DNA of 64,000 nucleotides from Hippopus hippopus (lineage: Eukaryota > Mollusca > Bivalvia > Cardiida > Cardiidae). Position numbers and translations under genes: made by a program. The notes beneath the pieces were generated by a model. That model made no database searches. It had not been told where the DNA came from and saw only the letters and a program-made list of their open reading frames with translations. Below, one piece after another: positions 46,493 through 56,623 of the stretch; position 1 is the stretch's first letter; each line of letters opens with the position of its first letter. The DNA lies in assembly GCA_946811185.2 (NCBI GenBank), contig OX328112.1, positions 3,596,001 to 3,660,000 of the forward strand, in the 5' to 3' direction.

Positions 46493-47103
46493 TAATTTAT
46501 CTATTTGAAATGTATTAGCTGACCCAATAATCCACTGTCAGCCCCCACACAGGTTTCTCTGTTCATTGACGTGGTATATTTGACTGTCAAAACCTTATGT
46601 TTTCATTGATTGTCACAAAATAATACATTGACTGTTCAAGCACAATGACCTTTTGAATATTAGTGGTTTTATCTGATAAATAGTATGGGTCAGAAGTGCC
46701 TACTTTTTGTACACTGGTTGAAGAGATTAAATTAACCAAACGATAGACGATAGATCGCTCCTCCCACTGATGTCACGTTGTCTGCAAATCAAGATTCCTG
46801 GACAAACAACCTAGACACAAGGGCTTAGAGCTAGGAGATACATGCAACTTACCAGGAGATGTTTCTATCATAAAATAATTATTCTACATAACATAAGCAT
46901 GGGAACAAAAACATGAGCGTACTTCTATGCATTTGCCTCTGTATACTATACTGTAAGAGTAATAGAAAAAGATATTAAGTTGACTTACACATTGAACATG
47001 TATAATCCAAATTCCAATCACTAATAATCAAAGACGGTCACGAGAGTCAGACTAATTATGATGACGCATTCTTTAACTTTACAAGAAGGACAGAACTGGA
47101 CAC
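46493..47103. other. No supported gene
   Basis: AT-rich unique-looking DNA next to a possible minus-strand exon. It may be intronic. Confidence 0.35.
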
Positions 47104-47197
47104 CTGTGGTGTGGCATACCGATATCAAAGAAATACCGCATAAACCCTTGCTCCACTTTTTGCGTAAAAGTTGGCACCATGTGCAACAGATCTTGTC
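47104..47197 (-). CDS. Possible internal exon of an unidentified gene
   Basis: On the minus strand a pyrimidine-rich CTTCCTTTTAG acceptor precedes position 47197, and the donor CACAG|GTGTCC follows 47104. The 94-bp interval is open in one frame and reads QDLLHMVPTFTQKVEQ followed by GFMRYFFDIGMPHH. The mix of hydrophobic and polar residues looks like real protein rather than chance AT-rich translation. I do not recognise the family, and no neighbouring exon was found. It is the best hint that a host gene crosses this part of the window on the minus strand. Confidence 0.4.
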
Positions 47198-48303
47198 CTA
47201 AAAGGAAGACAGCTTGATTGGTTTCCGTTTCATTTTCGATAAATAAATAATAGTTTCAGGAAGATTAAATAAGATTTTAAACAAAGGGTGGAGGTGGTAT
47301 TACACAGGGTGGCATATCGTCTTTAACAGGCTTTAAGTTTACATTGATAAAAAGGTTAAAGTACAGAGACCAATGAGAACAACGTTTTTAATGTTTTACT
47401 AATACAGGAAGATGACATTTGTCTTTAAACAAACATCTAAAATGTGCCAACATAGCATTTTATTTTAAAAGCAGGGGCCTGTTTAGTTTTTACTTTCCAA
47501 GACGAATATAGGAATAGGAACATTATTTTCGAGAAAATTAATTATTTTGAGGTGATTTCTTTTTTTCACTTAAGTTTCTTTGAAGGATTATTTGGGTGAA
47601 AAATCCACAAAACAGATACAACAAGCATTCAAAATAACAAGTTAACTAGAATTGGGAAGAATTTGAATTAAAAAGTATATAGAGTCTGCTCAAATATGAA
47701 ATAAGATAAAGGAAAAAAAATAAATGAACTTGACAAAATCCAATCAGTAGTCTAAAATACATGTATAGATCTATTTCTTTTAGTAAAGAAAAGGGTATTT
47801 ATAGCCAAGATTGTCATTCTGGAAAATTTATGACAATATAAAAGCATGTTTACAAACATTATTCTTCAATTGTTTTTCTTTCTTTTTCAATTTAAGCTGT
47901 CATCTGCGTCAATAGTTTTACCTGATATAACTCTGTGTTATGGATCTTAGGATTAATGATGGATATCAATTTTAACGTAATTAACCAAGTTTTTTAAATT
48001 ATATCTACTCTATATCTATATGTACTTCCAACTGGTAATGATTCATAATGTCTAGGTTTGATAACGGCGAGATGGCTTCCGCTCTGAATGGGAAAAATGC
48101 TGACCGCTGATTGGCTTATTGGTTTTTGATTTACAGCTCTGTCGTTTGGTCAGTTGGTCATTTAACTACATTGTGCTACATTTAACTTTCCCAATATATA
48201 TGTAATACATTTCTCCATAATCCCAGGGTTATATACATGAAATGGGGCTGAGAAATGGTGTCTTGAATACCAATATTTTTAACTTGAATTTCTCAAGTGC
48301 ACA
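47198..48303. other. No supported gene
   Basis: AT-rich, without recognisable repeats or ORFs. Possible intron. Confidence 0.35.
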
Positions 48304-48465
48304 TGTCTAAAACTTGAGAAACCTGAGTTACAGGTTTTAGCCACTGCTCTCGTTCAGGAATGCAATAACATTCCTGATGCAATGATTTTACGTTATGTAA
48401 GGTCTATGCGACGTCAAATAATTGCCTGTATCGACAGCAGAGGTGGCCATACAAGATATTATTGA
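48304..48465 (+). pseudogene. Tc1-like transposase C-terminal remnant
   Basis: An open frame ending TGA at 48463 reads LEKPELQVLATALVQECNNI, then ILRYVRSMRRQIIACIDSRG and GGHTRYY. The pattern ALVQEWNNIP, RSMRRR and GGHTRY marks the C-terminus of many Tc1/IS630 DDE transposases. Here the usual WNNIP is CNNIP. Only the last 50 residues or so remain; no catalytic DDE motifs or inverted ends are seen upstream. It is therefore a fragment. Confidence 0.75.
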
Positions 48466-51110
48466 AAAATTACTAGAACTTTAAGAAAAACCTAACTTTA
48501 ATGTTACCTTAGTCTTTGAGTACTTTTGCAACTTTGATTTTAGTACCACCTTCATTTAAACTGCAAAAACCTAACTTAAACTTTTTGTTAGTCAAAATCT
48601 GATTAGCCTGGCATTTTCTACAGACTCTGAACTGAAGTATGATATGCGACGAGAAATAAAAGAAAATTAAGTGCACATTTATGGAACTGAGTATATTTAC
48701 GCTTGTTATATGCCTATTTGTCTTTTTGACAGCAGACATGTACACAATGGTAAATATTCATCCTTTAATGAAGGAAACTGTCAAAGTCTTTGCCAGTTTA
48801 GGATAAGAGCCATGTAGCAGGCTTCCTTTCTGTTCTTACATTAAAAACAATGTCTTGAGAGTTTTTCTTTGTGGCAATTTTTAAGTGTACATGCTTTCAA
48901 AAAAATAATGACATGTTAATTTGTCAGAATAATGGAATGGTTCCATTGAAATTTTTTGGTGGATTTCTAAGGCATCACAGAAGTTGAGAAATGTCAGTTT
49001 GCTTACATGTGTAAAGCTTTGATCTTTTCTCATAACATACTTTGCTCATGGAGCAAAACACTTGTTTTAAGTAAATATACTTTTGCATGGCCTTCAGAGG
49101 TAGTGAAAATATACTTACACTTGCCAGGATTTATGCCAGAAGTATCTCTACAAGTACTTATGTTTAGTATGGTAAATGTTTGTACATGAGTGGAGCCATA
49201 GTTAAATCTAGCAAAAAAAAAAAATTAATGGTCATAGCTTAATCTGAGGCTTTCAGACAACTCAGCTTAATCTGAGGCTTTCAGACAACTCTGCTTCTCA
49301 AGACTTTCAGTCCTTTGATTTTCAAAAAAAAAAGATCCACAGAACAGAATGATGTTGATCACAACAAGCATTAATTTCCTTATCAAACTGTATTTTTAAT
49401 CTCTTATTTGGTAGACTTCAATCAGGTATTGAACGTGTAAAAACTATTGTTTTATGTCTCAATTTTTAACCACCTGTCTTGTCAGTCTTGCTTTTTTGTG
49501 TGTTTCAAAACCTTCAGAGACAGGGAAAAGATTTACAGGTAGAAAAGGGTCTGATATGCAGTAACGCCAGGACCCAGAATTGTTCATCTTATCTTTAGGG
49601 ATCTCCTAGGAGCCTGGGTCAGACACACAGGACTGTTTAGATAATGGGCTGACTGTGACATTTATAGCCAATTACAGTGATTATCAAGCCATTAGCATAA
49701 CAGTATCCAAAAGTACCGTAGCCTCAATTTTGAGGCTGATTTTGGGCTTGTACGTAGGACTGTGATGCGCAAACCCATGACACAATAAAGGTGGGTTTGA
49801 CATCGTCCGATCAAAGGCATTTGGAACTGACTTTTTTGCTTTAATAATGATTTTAAACGTCGATTTTACATAAATCTCTCTCTAAGACAAAAAGTGGAAG
49901 CTAATAAATGACAGGTAATTCGACAGGCCATCAGGTTGGAAGTTGTCGCTCTGAACATGGTTCCTTTACAAAAAGTTAAACGCACCTTCTCTTTTAACCT
50001 ATACTGTTTTTAAGAGTAGGTGACTGCAGACTAAGACTCATCAAAACGAATTTTCAATACACCACTGATTTACGCTATTTATTTGGAGAAGTAAACTTTT
50101 ACTGCTGACAAGTGGAAAAGTCAGTCCAACTTGTCCGTGGACAAGTGAGAAAATTTGCACACCCCTGCAGGGTTTTCCTTGACGCACGATTCTGTGCGTT
50201 TTGACGCATTTTTAAGAAAAATGACGCGCTGTTTTTTCAACAGTGCATCATTGTTGACGCACAAATATGATAAGAGTTACTAACGATCGTATATACTACC
50301 GACAATGTGACACCATGAGTAGATAAGAAATCTGGATTACGAAGTAAAATTGGGACGAAACACTGGACTGTGTATCGATTTTTCCAGAAAACCGTCCGTC
50401 TTTAAACGGCTCGAAACTAAACCAGTCGATCTCGAATGAAAACAATATGGCTCTGTCAAAATCGACGTCATTCTTGCTGACGGCAAGGAAGAATAGCCCT
50501 TAAACAAAGATCAGATGATAAAACGCCTGGTAAGAGCACTTAGAAAATCATTTCAAGGTCTCGAGGGTTTACCGTAAATTAGCTGAAGAGATACACTTTT
50601 TTATTCGTTAAAAACCGCGGCATGAATGCGACCCGTCTGTCAAACCACAAGAATCGGCAGTTTAATTGGTGAAAGTCATGTATTTTCGGCCGAAATGGGT
50701 AGCTCTATCAAGCTAAACAATAGAGACTTCCCAATCCGGCGGACAACAACCTATTTTCACCAATTAAACAATAAAAACAAAATAAATAACCCATTACCAC
50801 AGATAGAAGATGCACAAACTTCAAAATCCAACCCTTGTGCAAGATCAAAACACTAGCGGTCATGATGATACTCTTGCAAGATTAAAATCACTTTGAGATC
50901 TGACAGCTTTTCTGCAGCTATCTTGGGCATATTTGCTTGTTAAAAGCAGGTGAACATAAAGCATACTCCAGATACTCTTTATGAACCATGTAGGCTGTAA
51001 GCTCCCTCTATATAGAGAATCACTGGTGTTATTGTTTATCTATCACCATGTAATAAAACATACAGGGTATAAAAAGATTTACAGTGCATAGAAAACACAA
51101 ATAAACACAC
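48466..51110. other. Mostly unassigned, with repeat pieces
   Basis: A tandem copy of AGCTTAATCTGAGGCTTTCA occurs at 49237 and 49263. A repeat-B-like block (ACCCATGACACAATAAAG) lies at 49770-49960, directly abutting the reversed 20-bp terminus at 49744-49763. Around 50100-50290 there is text with paired CAAGTGG and TTGACGCAC motifs. The ORF at 50626-50856 has no domain. No gene supported. Confidence 0.35.
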
Positions 51111-51203
51111 AATATTTCACAAATAGTAGCTTTTGTCTAAGCCAATTACATTTTGTTGTGACCCCCAGAAATTCCAAAATGACCCCCATTATTTTTGACT
51201 AGT
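51111..51203 (+). repeat. Inverted repeat arm 1 (ACATTTTGTTGTGACCCCC)
   Basis: The stretch TTCACAAATAGTAGCTTTTG through ACATTTTGTTGTGACCCCC to CCATTATTTTTGACTAG is repeated in reverse at 53326-53423. Confidence 0.75.
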
Positions 51204-51415
51204 GGGTCACAATGACCCAGTATTTTTGTTCCCAAGGGAAAACCCTGCCCCTGTATTGACCCTATATAATTCTCAAGTGTGTAACTGGAACCACACATAT
51301 TTTGTTTTGGCCTCACCAGCATTTTCATCTTTACCCCACACAATGTTTTCTACCTTTCACAGACATGCCAATGCAAGGATGTGGACTACTGATCAGAGCT
51401 CCAGTTATAGTGATT

Positions 51416-51600
51416 TTGATTTTAAAATTAAGAATATTAATTATTCTCCACCAAGCCTGTATTATGGGTACTCATTAGAATTGCCTCAACAAGATGATTC
51501 TAATGAGTATCCACAACATAAGGTTTGAAAGAGTAACAATGGATATAGAAAACCATCACTCCTCCTTATCTGGAGCTCTGACTATAAATTTTTTGTCTGC
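51416..51600 (+). repeat. MITE with inverted GGGTACTCATTAGAAT core
   Basis: GGGTACTCATTAGAAT and ATTCTAATGAGTATCC form a hairpin. A relative at 56407-56585 shares the flanks (AATTATTCTCCACC or AATAATTCTCCACT, and ACCATCACT with TATCTGGA). Confidence 0.65.
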
Positions 51601-51736
51601 AAATAGTTTTAATATGGACATATCTCACATTCACCTAGCTGTCTTCTCTTTCAGACACAAATACCAGCACATTTATTGTCATCTGCAAATGCTTTATATT
51701 TGGGAAAATTGACATTTTTGTCGTTTGGTAAGGAGT

Positions 51737-51966
51737 TCATTCTTTACCACACCACAAAATGTTAAAACCCATCCAAATTCAAAGCATTTGCAGACAACAA
51801 TTTCAGTGAGGCTCAAATGATGAAACTTTCCTTTGACTGAGTTGAAAACATTGTGGCAAAAGGAGAAAATGCTGGTTACCAGCATTTTCTGCTTTTCCCA
51901 CAATGTTTTCTAAAGACTTCTTCCTAATGGTAGTTGAAAGTCGGCATTATGTGGTAAAGAGTTGAC
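51737..51966 (+). repeat. H1 hairpin MITE
   Basis: It runs from TTCATTCTTTACCACACC to GTGGTAAAGAGTTGAC, with the full central palindrome. A reversed half-copy precedes it at 51655-51736. Confidence 0.75.
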
Positions 51967-51989
51967 CCATAGGCTGCTAAACATGACTC

Positions 51990-52060
51990 CAGGTACTTTT
52001 GAAGACAAGATCAGACTGCACAAAGTGTGCTGCCTGATCTTTGATATGCGCTGTCTTCTA
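51990..52060. repeat. H2 palindromic repeat, diverged
   Basis: GACAAGATCAGACTGCACA faces TGCTGCCTGATCTTTGAT. The outer arms GAAGACA and TGTCTTC are also paired. Confidence 0.65.
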
Positions 52061-52223
52061 TGGAAGTTTCTTTCTATGGAAATCAAACATGGAATCCCAA
52101 TATTTGGGTTTTTACTATAGAATGGAAAATTTTGTTTCATTTATTTAGCTTTTCAAGGGTAATCCCTTTACCAAACAACAAAAAGCTAGATTTGTCCAAA
52201 TTGAAATCGCTTGTAGCTGACAT

Positions 52224-52448
52224 TTAACTCTGTACCACACAATCCCTTTTAACGACCCTGAGAAAGATGTCTTTTGAAAACATTGTGGGAAAAGGAGAAA
52301 ATGCTGTAACCAGCATTTTCTCCTTTTCCCACAATATTTTCTGCCCTTCCCAAAAGGAATTTCAATTTTTCAGCCGTATTCGTTTTGCCGTCTGCAAATT
52401 CTTTCAATTTGGACCAGTCTATAATTTTGTTGTTTGGTAAAGAGTTAA
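52224..52448 (-). repeat. H1 hairpin MITE
   Basis: It runs from TTAACTCTGTACCACACAA to TTTGGTAAAGAGTTAA, with a near-perfect central palindrome at 52275-52335. Confidence 0.78.
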
Positions 52449-52608
52449 ATGAGGCTCAGATGACTGAATTAGACTTTGTTGGGGTAGAAAACAATGTGGA
52501 AAAAGGAGACAATGCTGGTTACCAGCATTTTCTCCTTTTCTAACAATGTTTCAAAAAGGCTTTGTTCTTAGGGTATTTAAGACTCGGGATTGTGTGATAA
52601 AGGATTAA
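52445..52608 (+). repeat. H1 hairpin MITE, overlapping the previous copy
   Basis: It shares the TTAA at 52445-52448 with its neighbour and ends GTGTGATAAAGGATTAA. The two copies are in opposite orientations. Confidence 0.72.
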
Positions 52609-52643
52609 CCCTTAAAGCCCTGGAACAGACTTGAGTTGTTTTT

Positions 52644-52710
52644 GCAGACAGTGCAGATCAAGATCAGACTGCATAGAACGTGCAGTCTGATCTTGATCTG
52701 CACTGTCTGC
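52644..52710. repeat. H2 perfect palindrome, 30-bp arms
   Basis: Positions 52644-52673 (GCAGACAGTGCAGATCAAGA and on) and 52681-52710 are exact reverse complements around a 7-nt loop. It is the best copy of the AGATCAGACTGC family. Confidence 0.9.
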
Positions 52711-52974
52711 TACGATATTAGATATTCAGATGAAAATAACCTTGAAATAGCTCTATTTTGGACTGTTTTTATCAATTTGAAAAGGTGCAAATAATTGATT
52801 CTGCGCATTAAGTGTTAAAGGGGCATTAAACCAGATTTTGACCCAAAATTTTTTAGCAGGTGGAAATTCAATACCTTATAAGGAAAATAGGACATGAATG
52901 TATACCCTTACATGGGGAAAACAAAAGCATTCTGGGAAAAGAATTGCATCCTGCTGAAGTCAAACTGAAGATTG

Positions 52975-53080
52975 TCAACCAGTGCTCCAGCCAGAGGAAA
53001 AAAGGGCAGGGTGGATTGGGGTGGGGGGCAGGGGGCTGGGAAGGGCACTTTGAGGCTTCAAGTGCCATGCCGTGTTAAAA
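52975..53080 (+). repeat. CCAGTGCTCCAGCCAG repeat
   Basis: It shares ACCAGTGCTCCAGCCAG, AAAGGGCAGGGTG and GAAGGGCAC with 14487-14580, and on the minus strand with 19365-19485. It likely represents ends of a hAT-like non-autonomous family. Confidence 0.55.
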
Positions 53081-53325
53081 GTAGGAGTTGGTGTCTCCCT
53101 CTGACTTGGTGGATGAGGGGAGGTAGGGAGTGTAGAAATTAAGATTTGGACCCAATTTTACAGTCTCTCCAGCAATTTTGTTATAGTGGCTAGTATGGAT
53201 CTTCCAACTTTATCTTAACAGGAGAACTATTTTTCATTTTGAGTAGTTTTGCTAAGTCCAGAAGCAATACAGTTAGTTCACATAATAAGCCTTCAAGGTT
53301 TTCCTTTGCCATTAAAAATAGAGCC

Positions 53326-53423
53326 TAGTCAAAAATAATGGGGGTCATTTTGGAATTTGTGGGGGTCACAACAAAATGTAATTACCTTTGACAAAAGCTA
53401 CTAGACTCTATTTGTGAAACTGT
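53326..53423 (-). repeat. Inverted repeat arm 2
   Basis: Reverse complement of 51111-51203. Together the arms bracket about 2.3 kb that is almost wholly hairpin MITEs. Confidence 0.75.
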
Positions 53424-53427
53424 CTTT

Positions 53428-53648
53428 TTAGCTCATCTGAGCACAAAGTCTTCAAGGTGAGCTTTGGTGATTGTGCTGTGTCCATTGTGCATTGTCAACT
53501 TTTACCTTGAAAAACCTTTTTCGGTCAAATACTCATGAAAATCTTGGTGGAATGTTTGTCATAATATCTCAAAGGAGATTGAAAATGGGTCATATTTGGT
53601 CAAAAGACTCAGGTGAGCAACTTCAGGGCTATCGTGGTTCTCTTGTGT
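53428..53648 (-). mobile_element. Hairpin-capped element with a single core unit
   Basis: The minus strand starts at about 53648 with a degraded ACAAGAGAACCACGATAGCC cap and TGCTCACCTGAG. It has one core unit (GACCCATTTTCAATCTC, GATATTATGACAAACATTC) and ends with the stem-loop AGCTCACCTTGAAGACTTTG through GTGCTCAGATGAGCT. Compared with 3135-4940 and 11828-13725 it shows the basic form without unit expansion. Confidence 0.75.
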
Positions 53649-53796
53649 CTTCTCTTACCAGCATTTACTCCTTTTCCCACAATGTTTTCAAAGGCTTCTT
53701 CTTGAGGGTAGTTAGAATTGGAGATTGTGTGGTAATCAAAAAAGTTATCTCTCCTTGTACTGAATTTATTTTTCATCATTTATTTATTCTTTACAG

Positions 53797-54070
53797 CAAA
53801 CAACAACAAAGGTCATTTCACAAGAACAGCTGGGGCTCAATAATAAGCTTCATTATTGGAAATCATTGTGGGGGAATTAGATAGAAACATGTTCACGTCA
53901 TCAGGCATCATCAGGAACTGCCCCACCAACTTGTAACATGTCATCAAGAAGCACAAGTAGTCTGCCAACAAAAATGCCAAAGCTCACACCACTGCCATGG
54001 AGGCCCTTGAAGGAATTGTGGTTGGACTGTACCCTGATGTGTTTAATGCTGTTATTTCCCATATTCACAG
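53797..54070 (+). pseudogene. Exon-like segment, possibly myosin-XVIII motor related
   Basis: A good acceptor (TTATTTATTCTTTACAG) ends at 53796 and a donor CACAG|GTAACA follows 54070. One frame reads SLLEIIVGELDRNMFTSSG before a stop. The same frame later reads AMEALEGIVVGLYPDVFNAV then ISHIHR up to the donor. In between, another frame reads PTCNMSSRSTSSLPTKMPKL. The final block resembles the ALEGMAxGLYxELFxxVVSLINR segment of the myosin-XVIII motor, as I recall that family; this has not been searched. Two compensating frame changes and stops suggest a decayed exon, or base-level errors in the sequence. Confidence is moderate for former coding and low for the myosin assignment. Confidence 0.35.
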
Positions 54071-54168
54071 GTAACAGAAAATACTTTTCTATAGAAAGCT
54101 TAACTAAGCAACAAAATTTTGCACTCTACCAAATTGGAAGCATTGATATTGATCTGGGCCAACCATTC

Positions 54169-54385
54169 TTAACTCTTTCCCAAATGACAAAATTTTGGAC
54201 TAGTCCATATTGAAAGCATTTGCAGGACAAAATAAATGTGAATCAAAAATTGAAATTTGATTTGGAAAGGGTAGAAAACATTGTGGGAAAAGGAGAAAAT
54301 GCTGGTTACCAGCATTTTCTCCTTTTCCCACAATGTTTTCTTTCTCAGGGTTGTCAAAAGTCGGGATTGTGTGGTAAAGGGTTAA
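54169..54385 (+). repeat. H1 hairpin MITE, reference-quality copy
   Basis: It starts TTAACTCTTTCCCAAATGAC and ends GTGTGGTAAAGGGTTAA. The centre at 54274-54340 is a 67-bp palindrome that pairs throughout except at the middle base pairs. This is the clearest copy of the family. Confidence 0.85.
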
Positions 54386-54569
54386 GAATGTTCTCAGTCC
54401 TATTTTCCAAGATTTTCTAAATTTGAAAGTATCAAAATCATTGCTGTGGTGTTGATTTTAGGGGTGGTGACAGATTTTGAAATGACTTTTACAGGTGACC
54501 TTTTCAAAATTGCTTGGCAAAATAATGATTTTGTTTCCAAAGTTTCAATACCTCAAAAGAAAATGGCTA

Positions 54570-54625
54570 TGGTCCTCTCAAAAATTCAGGTGAGCGATCC
54601 ATGGCCATCTTGGCCCTCTTGTTAA
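54570..54625 (-). repeat. Solitary 5' cap of a hairpin-capped element
   Basis: Minus strand: AACAAGAGGGCCAAGATGGC, then ATCGCTCACCTGAA. The tandem core and 3' cap are missing or unrecognisable to the left. Confidence 0.6.
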
Positions 54626-55090
54626 GAATGTTCTGCCTTATTCTGCAAGAGTGTCCAAGTTTGAGAGTAACACAACTTCTGATCAGATAAACCATTTGGT
54701 GTGTTAAAAATCTGGAGAATAAGACAAAGAATGTTTTTGAGAATGGTTGGTGTATATGGACTCAGATTCTGTCTAGATCATCAAATGCACTATATTTTTA
54801 TAAATCAGATGTTATTATGTATTACAGTTTCAGTGTTCTGCCGAGGCTGCGTATTTGTGATTTTCTTGCTAAAAAATTCAAAATGTCTCAGAAAAAATTG
54901 GTAAAAGGCGATTCCTGTTGCATACCAAAAATCACGGAATCAGCTACTTAACTATTACAATTTAGTGTTTTTCATGGGCGCCGAAGGTGCATATATGCAA
55001 AATGAAATTTGATTGGACGCAGACCAAAACATCAACCAAGTATTGATCGTGTACTTTACTGTCATGACGAAGTATCTTCTGCAATCTCAG

Positions 55091-55264
55091 TCGGAAAATG
55101 GTTTTGTTGCGAAAAAGCCAGGTACTATCCAAAGCTTCCATGGTCAGCCAAAGCATACCAACAATCAGAGCTCAAAGTCCGATAATGTTCTGATGCCCAG
55201 TACTCCTCCCACTCAATCAACATCTTCAAAAGATAGTAAAAAATACCTGTACGACAGTTCATAG
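55091..55264 (+). CDS. Possible terminal exon of an unidentified gene
   Basis: The open frame ends TAG at 55262-55264 and follows an acceptor-like TTCTGCAATCTCAG at 55090. It encodes a 57-residue tail: SENGFVAKKPGTIQSFHGQP, then KHTNNQSSKSDNVLMPSTPP and TQSTSSKDSKKYLYDSS. The Ser/Thr/Pro/Asn-rich, low-complexity C-terminus with codon variety looks like protein. No domain is present, so its family is unknown. It lies downstream on the same strand as the exon-like piece at 53797-54070 and could belong to the same gene or to a retained fragment. Confidence 0.35.
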   Translation, partial: SENGFVAKKPGTIQSFHGQPKHTNNQSSKSDNVLMPSTPPTQSTSSKDSKKYLYDSS

Positions 55265-55698
55265 TATTTAAAAGAATATTCTATGTATGATCGGGACTGC
55301 AACTTTATGGGTTGTAAAATGTGTTTAAAAAAAACCCAAAAAGTATCCATTTACTGAAAAAAAAAAAAACATGCAACTCCAGAACTACTACTCTTATGTT
55401 CGACGTGCAGAGAATGTCTGTCGTAGATCAACCACCATGGGAGATTTTAAGATTGTAAAGTAGGGAAAGTCTCAATGAGAAGTAATCAGCCGTGTTAGTT
55501 GCATTTAAATCCACATTTTGGCCAGTGAAAGAGAACATAGCAATTAACAAGTATGTGGAACTAATTTCAATTTCTTATTTTTAAAGCATGTTAATGCATA
55601 CTAGATTTTGTCCCCGAATTTTTAAAAATGTCTCAAACTTTTCTGGACGAGTGAGACATTTGTCTCTACTTTTTAAAATCCTCGGCAGAACATTGCAG

Positions 55699-55776
55699 TT
55701 TTAATTCAAACCGGTGATAAAAGTGAGAAGAAGCCTGTGTATCAAGTGGAGTTGGTACATGAAGAACAACTTAACA
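55699..55776 (+). CDS. Possible internal exon
   Basis: An acceptor-like GGCAGAACATTGCAG ends at 55698. The frame reads VLIQTGDKSEKKPVYQVELV then HEEQLN and reaches a weak donor ACA|GTATTT at 55777; without splicing it ends TAG at 55814. The alternating charged and hydrophobic residues are unlike the chance AT-rich frames around it. Family not recognised. It is on the same strand as the candidate exons at 53.9 and 55.1 kb, but the stop at 55262 means it cannot simply follow that terminal exon. Confidence 0.33.
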
Positions 55777-55869
55777 GTATTTGTAGTACTTATAGAACTT
55801 TTATTATTTGCTAGTGGTATGTATTATGCCTCACATCAAAATTTCTTGTGAAACACTAATAAGTATGAT

Positions 55870-55980
55870 TAGATATGAGCCATGTTGTGTGAAAAGGGAG
55901 CTTAATGCAACTGCAAAAAAAGTATCGACCCATATCAGCCTGGGCAGTCCGCACAGGCTGAAATGGATTGAAACTTTTTG
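55870..55980. repeat. Hairpin repeat, GTCCGCACAGGCT type
   Basis: It has AGTCCGCACAGGCTGAA with an upstream reverse partner TCAGCCTGGGCAG and the lead AGCTTAATGC. It is related to 41560-41635. Confidence 0.6.
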
Positions 55981-56406
55981 TTATTTGTAGATTTTCTGCA
56001 TGACAAAGGATCTTTCTGTCTCCAGATGGAGTTGATGGTAGACAAAATGTGATTTTATGGGTTCATGATTACGTGATGTCTTTCTTGGCAGCATGCTTTA
56101 CAGAGATGCCTTGGGCCTCCTTTTACCAGTGCATGAATCATTTATTACACAGAAAATCTTCACAAACAAAAATTAAGTTTTACTGAAACTTTAAGTGACA
56201 AGGAAAATGAAAACGAGTCCTTTGTTAAAACCAAGAGACTACTTGCTCTCTCTGGAAACTTCATTTGCATAATCGATACGTGATTGATGCAGTGGTTCTT
56301 AAGAGCATATCCTGACAAAAAATTTTATTGGTTGAAAGAAATTAAAAGGTATCAGACCACCAAATTTGAAAACAGCATTACAGAGTTTCAGATAGAGGGA
56401 GGGATT

Positions 56407-56585
56407 TGGATTTCAAAATTGAAAATATTAATAATTCTCCACTAAACCCTATGTTACAGGTACCCATTCCAATGGCCTCATTGAGATGATTCTAATGAGT
56501 ACCTACAGCATAGGGTAGGGAAGAGAAATAATGGACTGAGAATACCATCACTATCTTATCTGGACATCTGGCATTACATAAACTT
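56407..56585 (+). repeat. MITE related to 51416-51600
   Basis: The hairpin core is GGTACCCATTCCAATGGCC with GATTCTAATGAGTACCT. Flanks are shared with the earlier copy. Confidence 0.6.
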
Positions 56586-56623
56586 CATACTTAATTGTAG
56601 ATTTTGATATAAACAGATTTTTA

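Noticed and set aside
51202..51528. 108-codon plus-strand ORF
   Set aside because: It crosses the end of an inverted repeat arm, an H1 fragment and a MITE, each of which occurs elsewhere in other contexts.
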